This document shows, piece after piece, positions 60,865 through 64,000 of a stretch of DNA of 64,000 bases. This DNA comes from Tricholoma matsutake. Its lineage: Eukaryota > Basidiomycota > Agaricomycetes > Agaricales > Tricholomataceae. The first letter of the stretch is position 1, and each line of letters starts with the position of its first letter. The stretch lies in assembly GCA_026075535.2 (NCBI GenBank), contig AP026544.2, forward strand, positions 9,672,001 to 9,736,000. The letters run 5' to 3'. Position numbers and translations under genes: made by a program. Below the pieces are notes generated by a model that ran no database searches, was not told where the DNA came from, and saw only the letters and a list, made by a program, of their open reading frames with translations.

Positions 60865-61857
60865 TCAGAAGTGTTCGAACTGTGAAGTAAAAATGCATAC
60901 GTTCTGTCCCTGCGGGCCTCGTCGTCCACTTATGAACGACTGAGACGACGCAGGGTGGACGCCAGCAGGGCCAGCATGATTATCAACAGTGCCTGACCCC
61001 AATTGTTCATCCCCGTCCGGCGATGAGCCTCGCTGCCCATGTCTAGTGTCATCATGAGCACGTTCTTTCCCTTTCCCTCTATCCCCACTTCCTTCCCTCT
61101 CGACCGTCCCTTCTGCATAACCGCCACCAAACCTCACCAACGCCCGGCCACGCCTCGCTACAATCCCAGAACCGTGTGGGCACCCTCTCACAAGTCGTAC
61201 ATCGAGGATTGGATGTGGTGCATGTTCCTCGAGATCGCTCATAGCCTCATCTTCTCCCGATGATGAATCTGAACGTGAGCGTGCGGGAGATGGCTCGGCG
61301 GAATGGGAAGGTGATTTTCGATTGGGTGAGCGTATGCGTACTTTGCGCTGATAACGAATGGGTGTGTTTGGTGACTGGCTGTCCCGTGTGGTGGATGCTG
61401 ACTCGGAACGTGAGGACGATGATGGGTCAAGTGCCAGCAGGGGCTTGTTGTGCAGATTGAATGGAAGTTCGGAGGTGACATTGACCATTTGCCTATGTTG
61501 ATAACATTTTGGCACATGTACTAGGTGGGCGCGGATGTGCCTTACCCTTTTTTTGAACGTACGATGGTGTCGAGCCGCTGCTTCAACCTCTGATGGTCGA
61601 CCACGGCAACAGATGAATTGTCATTTCTAAGTGAAGAAAATGATCTCGGTTAAGCTACAAGCGTACAAGGCAAACGTACAATGAAGGTTCCGTAGCAGGG
61701 ATTAGCCGCGACCGGTCATCTGGAATATTCTGGATAATGGTAGAGAATCATTTGCTATTAGAACTGGCTCAGACATTCGATACAATGCACTAACCAGTTC
61801 TTTTGCATGCCTGCTTAAACAGCAGGAGAATACAAGTCTGAACCAGTCGGAGGCCAT
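60865..61857 (-). CDS. host gene, four exons, conserved-looking protein with N-terminal double Cys
   Basis: Start ATG at 61857. Exons are 61857-61795, 61729-61680, 61626-61546 and 61492-60865, with introns GTTAGT...CAG, GTACGT...TAG and GTAAGG...TAG that keep frame (273 residues). The N-terminus MASDWFRLVFSCCLSRHAKE has a Cys pair that could be lipid-anchored. There is no Gly at position 2, so no myristoylation. NIPDDRSRLIP and HQRLKQRLDTIVRSKKGQMV follow, and then a long Ser/Pro/Arg-rich, low-complexity C-terminal half. The first 75 residues look like a short conserved fungal region; the layout recalls small vacuolar or endosomal membrane-anchored adaptors (LAMTOR1/Meh1 type), but this is a guess. 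CpG-rich, intact and unlike its neighbours, it is the only convincing host gene here. Confidence 0.75.
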
Positions 61858-62300
61858 GATGGCCTCGAGTAAAAGTTTCAGGTTAGGGTTAAATTAATTA
61901 TAATTTATAATTGTCGGGAGATCACGGGCCATATGATCCAAATTGTTTGTAACTTGTACCACAACCACAACCACAACCGAAATTATTATCTTCGTACTTA
62001 TTGCTTCCCCCCTGTTTTGTTAAGTTCGCATATCATATCTTTCCACACATCCTTGTCCCTGTATATTATTAATGGCTTTCGAAGCTGGGGATTATCAGCC
62101 TTTTCCGGCTATGGATCAAAACTTGTTCTAGTTGGGCCATGGCTGCGCCTGGCATGTACGAGTCCTCTGAATCAATCATCTTCTTTATCACAGACATCAG
62201 GAGAACCCAAAAATGCAAACGCAAATTTTTTTGTATGTTCAGTAGAAATAAGATATCTTAGTTTTCCCTTTGCAAGCTTGTAGATGGGGGGGTGTACAGG
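61858..62300. other. upstream region of the host gene, possible divergent gene start
   Basis: It contains the likely promoter of the minus-strand gene. ACCACAACCACAACCACAAC is a short tandem repeat at 61959. Plus-strand ATGs at 62071 (MAFEAGDYQPFPAMDQNLF then stop) and 62139 (MAAPGMYESSESIIFFITDI) lie in good contexts. Either could be the start of a divergent host gene cut by HPX copy 3. Neither has a recognised domain. Confidence 0.25.
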
Positions 62301-62509
62301 CCCTGTTGATCTCTACTTGTCCATAACATTCACAGATGTGGAATCCAGAAATTCCAGTTGGACTCTGGGGATTCTAGTTGGAATAACCAGATTCCAGGTA
62401 CTTGACAAAAGTATACCATATTGGATAGTCAAATTTGATATATTCAAGTTCCAAGCTCTTTGAAACTTCATGAAGTGCCTACAAAATAAATTTGTGTGAA
62501 GGAAAGACT

Positions 62510-62580
62510 GAACTCAAGACCTTTTAATGGTATGATCACATATACTGTACAAGTGTGCTCAACTAGTTGAGCCACAGGAG
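62510..62580 (-). ncRNA. tRNA-like module A (HPX copy 3)
   Basis: The minus strand reads TCCTGTGGCTCAACTAGTTG with a perfect D-stem GCTC/GAGC. Box B is degraded (TCTTGAGTTCA). Confidence 0.5.
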
Positions 62581-62639
62581 ATTACTAGTAATAACTATAA
62601 GGTTAGTTTATGATGCTCACACTCAAAACTCTATTTTCA

Positions 62640-62830
62640 TCTTCCTCGAGGGAGGTGCTTGTCACATAATGAAGATCAAAAAATTGATTAACTACATCCC
62701 TCATACAAGATGTGAGAAGGGAGTACTACAATTATATACAAACCCCTCGCCCATGCAAGATGCAGGGGAGGGGCATTAAAACATAAACAAAAACATCCCC
62801 ACCCCACACAAAATGCGGGGGAGAGGGGCA
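62640..62830 (-). repeat. gamma hairpins of HPX copy 3
   Basis: Successive C-rich/G-rich inverted pairs: CATCCCTCAT/ATGTGAGAAGGGA (62697), CCCCTCGCCCATGC/GATGCAGGGGAGGGG (62744) and CCCCACCCCACA/TGCGGGGGAGAGGGG (62797). They are of the same type and position as in copy 2. Confidence 0.6.
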
Positions 62831-63266
62831 GTCCTGTGTGTTGGTGCAGGTGTGTCAGCCTCGTGGATGTGTCATCTTGGTGCATTGATGCAGGTGCATT
62901 ATCCTAGGCGCATGGGTCCCACTCCCATTGTCCCTGGCTACTGTCCCTAGTGGTTGGGGGTGCTATGGTGGTAGCCGTCGTTGTCATCTTGTTCTCCTCC
63001 CTGTCTCTTGCTGTTGCCATCCCTGTGCCTGGTTGTCCTGTAGTCCAGCCTGGTCTTCGTCCCCGCCATCTTTTCATTGTCACTGTCATCACTATCCACC
63101 TCCTCATTGTCATTGTCCCCGTAGCCCCCGTCCTTGCTGTGTTGGTCAGCCTTTCTTGCCTGTTGTCGTCCTCGCCATTGTCAGTCCCTCAGTTTTGGTG
63201 GCAGTGGTGGTGGCAGTAGGCTCGGGAATTCCAGTCGTTGTCGTCAGTAGTTTGAGTTTGTAGTAC

Positions 63267-63349
63267 CTAAAAAGTTGTGTTAGTAATAAGAAAATGAAAT
63301 GAAAGAGAAAAAAACATATTACAGGCCCAAGAGACGTCTCTTGGGCCTG
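63267..63349 (-). other. beta palindrome with intron (HPX copy 3, first)
   Basis: CAGGCCCAAGAGAC/GTCTCTTGGGCCTG at 63322-63349 is a perfect 28-bp palindrome. On the minus strand the donor GTAATATG starts at 63322, inside the last base pairs of the stem. A T-run, TTACTAAC (branch) and TTTTTAG (acceptor at 63267) follow, and the exon resumes GTACTAC. The intron is 56 nt. Confidence 0.75.
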
Positions 63350-63619
63350 TTTCGTTGTTGTATGGGCCATCTCTGTCTCCTGTGCCTTCCTTGTGTGCCG
63401 TTGTTGTCCCACCCTGGTCGCTGCTGCCACCGTTTTCGTTTTGGTTGTGTTGTCCCCCTGTTGTCGTCCTGGGAGTTGTCATTGTCATTGTCCCCATTGT
63501 TGCTGTGTCTTCACTGTGATTGTCGTCATCCTCCCATGTTCCTTGCTGTCCTCACTGTCATCCTTGTTGTCCTGGTTTGGTGCTGGGTCAGGGTTGTCAT
63601 TGTTGTCCATAGTTAATAC

Positions 63620-63709
63620 CTAGAAACTTTGTTAGCACCAAAAAAAATGAAATGAATAAGAAAAAAACTTAACTACAGCCCAAGAGATGTCGGTGATGCC
63701 TCTTGGACC
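63620..63709 (-). other. beta palindrome with intron (HPX copy 3, second)
   Basis: CAGCCCAAGAGATGTC pairs with GATGCCTCTTGGACC less perfectly (63676-63709). On the minus strand GTAGTTAAGT, a T-run, GTGCTAAC (branch) and TTTCTAG (acceptor at 63620) follow, and the exon resumes GTATTAAC. The intron is about 55 nt. Confidence 0.65.
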
Positions 63710-63853
63710 CTTTTTGTTGTATGGTGCTGCATCCTTGGCCTGCACTTCCCTCTCGTCCCATCCTTGTCATCCCCCTCATCGTCTGCTGCAGCCGCTATTT
63801 TTGTTGTGTCGTCGTCCCTGTCCCTGTGTCATGATCCATTATCCATCTGTTAA

Positions 63854-64000
63854 AAACAACCCCATTACCTAATAAAATTTCATTTTTATTTTATTATGTC
63901 GAATTATGCTACATGACGCCAAATTATGCTACACTTTGATAGCGTGAGAATTTTATTTCACACACATCAATATGTACATGCATGTATGAGTGCGTCGGTA
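63854..64000. repeat. dispersed repeat R2, inverted copy, cut by window end
   Basis: Complement of about 19990-20145, with few differences (CG against TG/CA among them). It runs off the window end. Confidence 0.75.

Larger units (their letters stand above)
62300..63853 (-). mobile_element. HPX copy 3, right end replaced
   Basis: It shows the left half of the family in the same order as copy 1. Subterminal-like units come first (AATTCCAGTTGGACTCT, GGATTCTAGTTGGAAT, 62345-62398), then tRNA-like module A (62510-62580, minus), gamma hairpins (62640-62830), and T-poor-exon/T-rich-intron modules with beta palindromes at 63322-63349 and 63676-63709 (sense strand minus). Module B and the right end are missing; at about 63854 the sequence changes into repeat R2. 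The left inverted end is not clear: GGGGGGGTGTACAGG at 62286 resembles it only in inverted orientation. Confidence 0.7.

Noticed and set aside
61933..62283. Plus-strand open frame of 116 codons upstream of the host gene
   Set aside because: The N-terminal half is low-complexity (His/Asn repeat from ACCACA units), with no conserved motif. It is more likely promoter or 5' sequence.
62284..62305. Left inverted end of HPX copy 3
   Set aside because: GGGGGGGTGTACAGG resembles the family end only in the wrong orientation and without a partner. It was left as unclear.

Overview
The window reads as a transposon-dominated stretch of a basidiomycete genome, probably an Agaricomycete. Three things point there. 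Introns are short (about 50-70 nt), with GTAAGT-type donors, CTAAC branch sites and YAG acceptors. A Plavaka-type (CACTA-like) transposase typical of Agaricomycetes is present. The gypsy, copia, hAT, MULE, PIF/Harbinger and Tc1/mariner copies are all of fungal type. Genus cannot be read from the sequence. Only one convincing host gene is seen, a four-exon gene on the minus strand at 60865-61857. Nearly every transposon reading frame carries stops or frameshifts.

Layout. 1-600 is GC-richer, host-like flank. About 650-1445 is a truncated copy of a repeat family labelled HPX here (a working label). 1799-2158 is a 131-bp tandem repeat and 2143-3048 an orphan open frame. 3690-6518 plus 18344-19247 is one minus-strand Ty3/gypsy element (A). 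It is split by a plus-strand Ty3/gypsy element with two LTRs (B, 6519-18343), whose 5' LTR is itself split by HPX copy 1 (7149-9117, 8-bp target duplication). 21834-32637 is an hAT element with matching ends and an 8-bp target duplication. It is swollen by two solo LTRs, a copia fragment and a truncated relative of B (D, 24518-29480). 33313-34778 holds two oppositely oriented MULE fragments, 34819-37508 HPX copy 2, 37647-37960 a Harbinger fragment, and 39285-41784 a decayed multi-exon repeat-associated gene.

42031 to about 59545 is one Plavaka element carrying a deep nest: a small repeat (R1), a copia element with R1 inside it, an hAT element, a PIF/Harbinger element with TAA duplication, and a 3.9-kb Tc1/mariner element with 320-bp inverted repeats and an accessory gene. 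59889-60285 is a MITE, 62300-63853 HPX copy 3, and the window ends in an inverted copy of a repeat found at 19990-20145.

The most unusual signal is the HPX family. It appears to be a non-autonomous DNA transposon of about 2-2.7 kb. It has inverted ends around CTTTACACT, copy-specific subterminal repeats, and a different tRNA-like (RNA polymerase III type) module near each end. Its core is a series of exon-intron modules. Exons are almost free of T on the sense strand and end in a GC-rich palindrome that abuts or lies within a few bases of a 5' splice site; introns are T-rich. Three classes of hairpin recur between copies with changed arms but kept pairing. This suggests a structured, spliced, probably non-coding RNA. 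That is inference from sequence alone.
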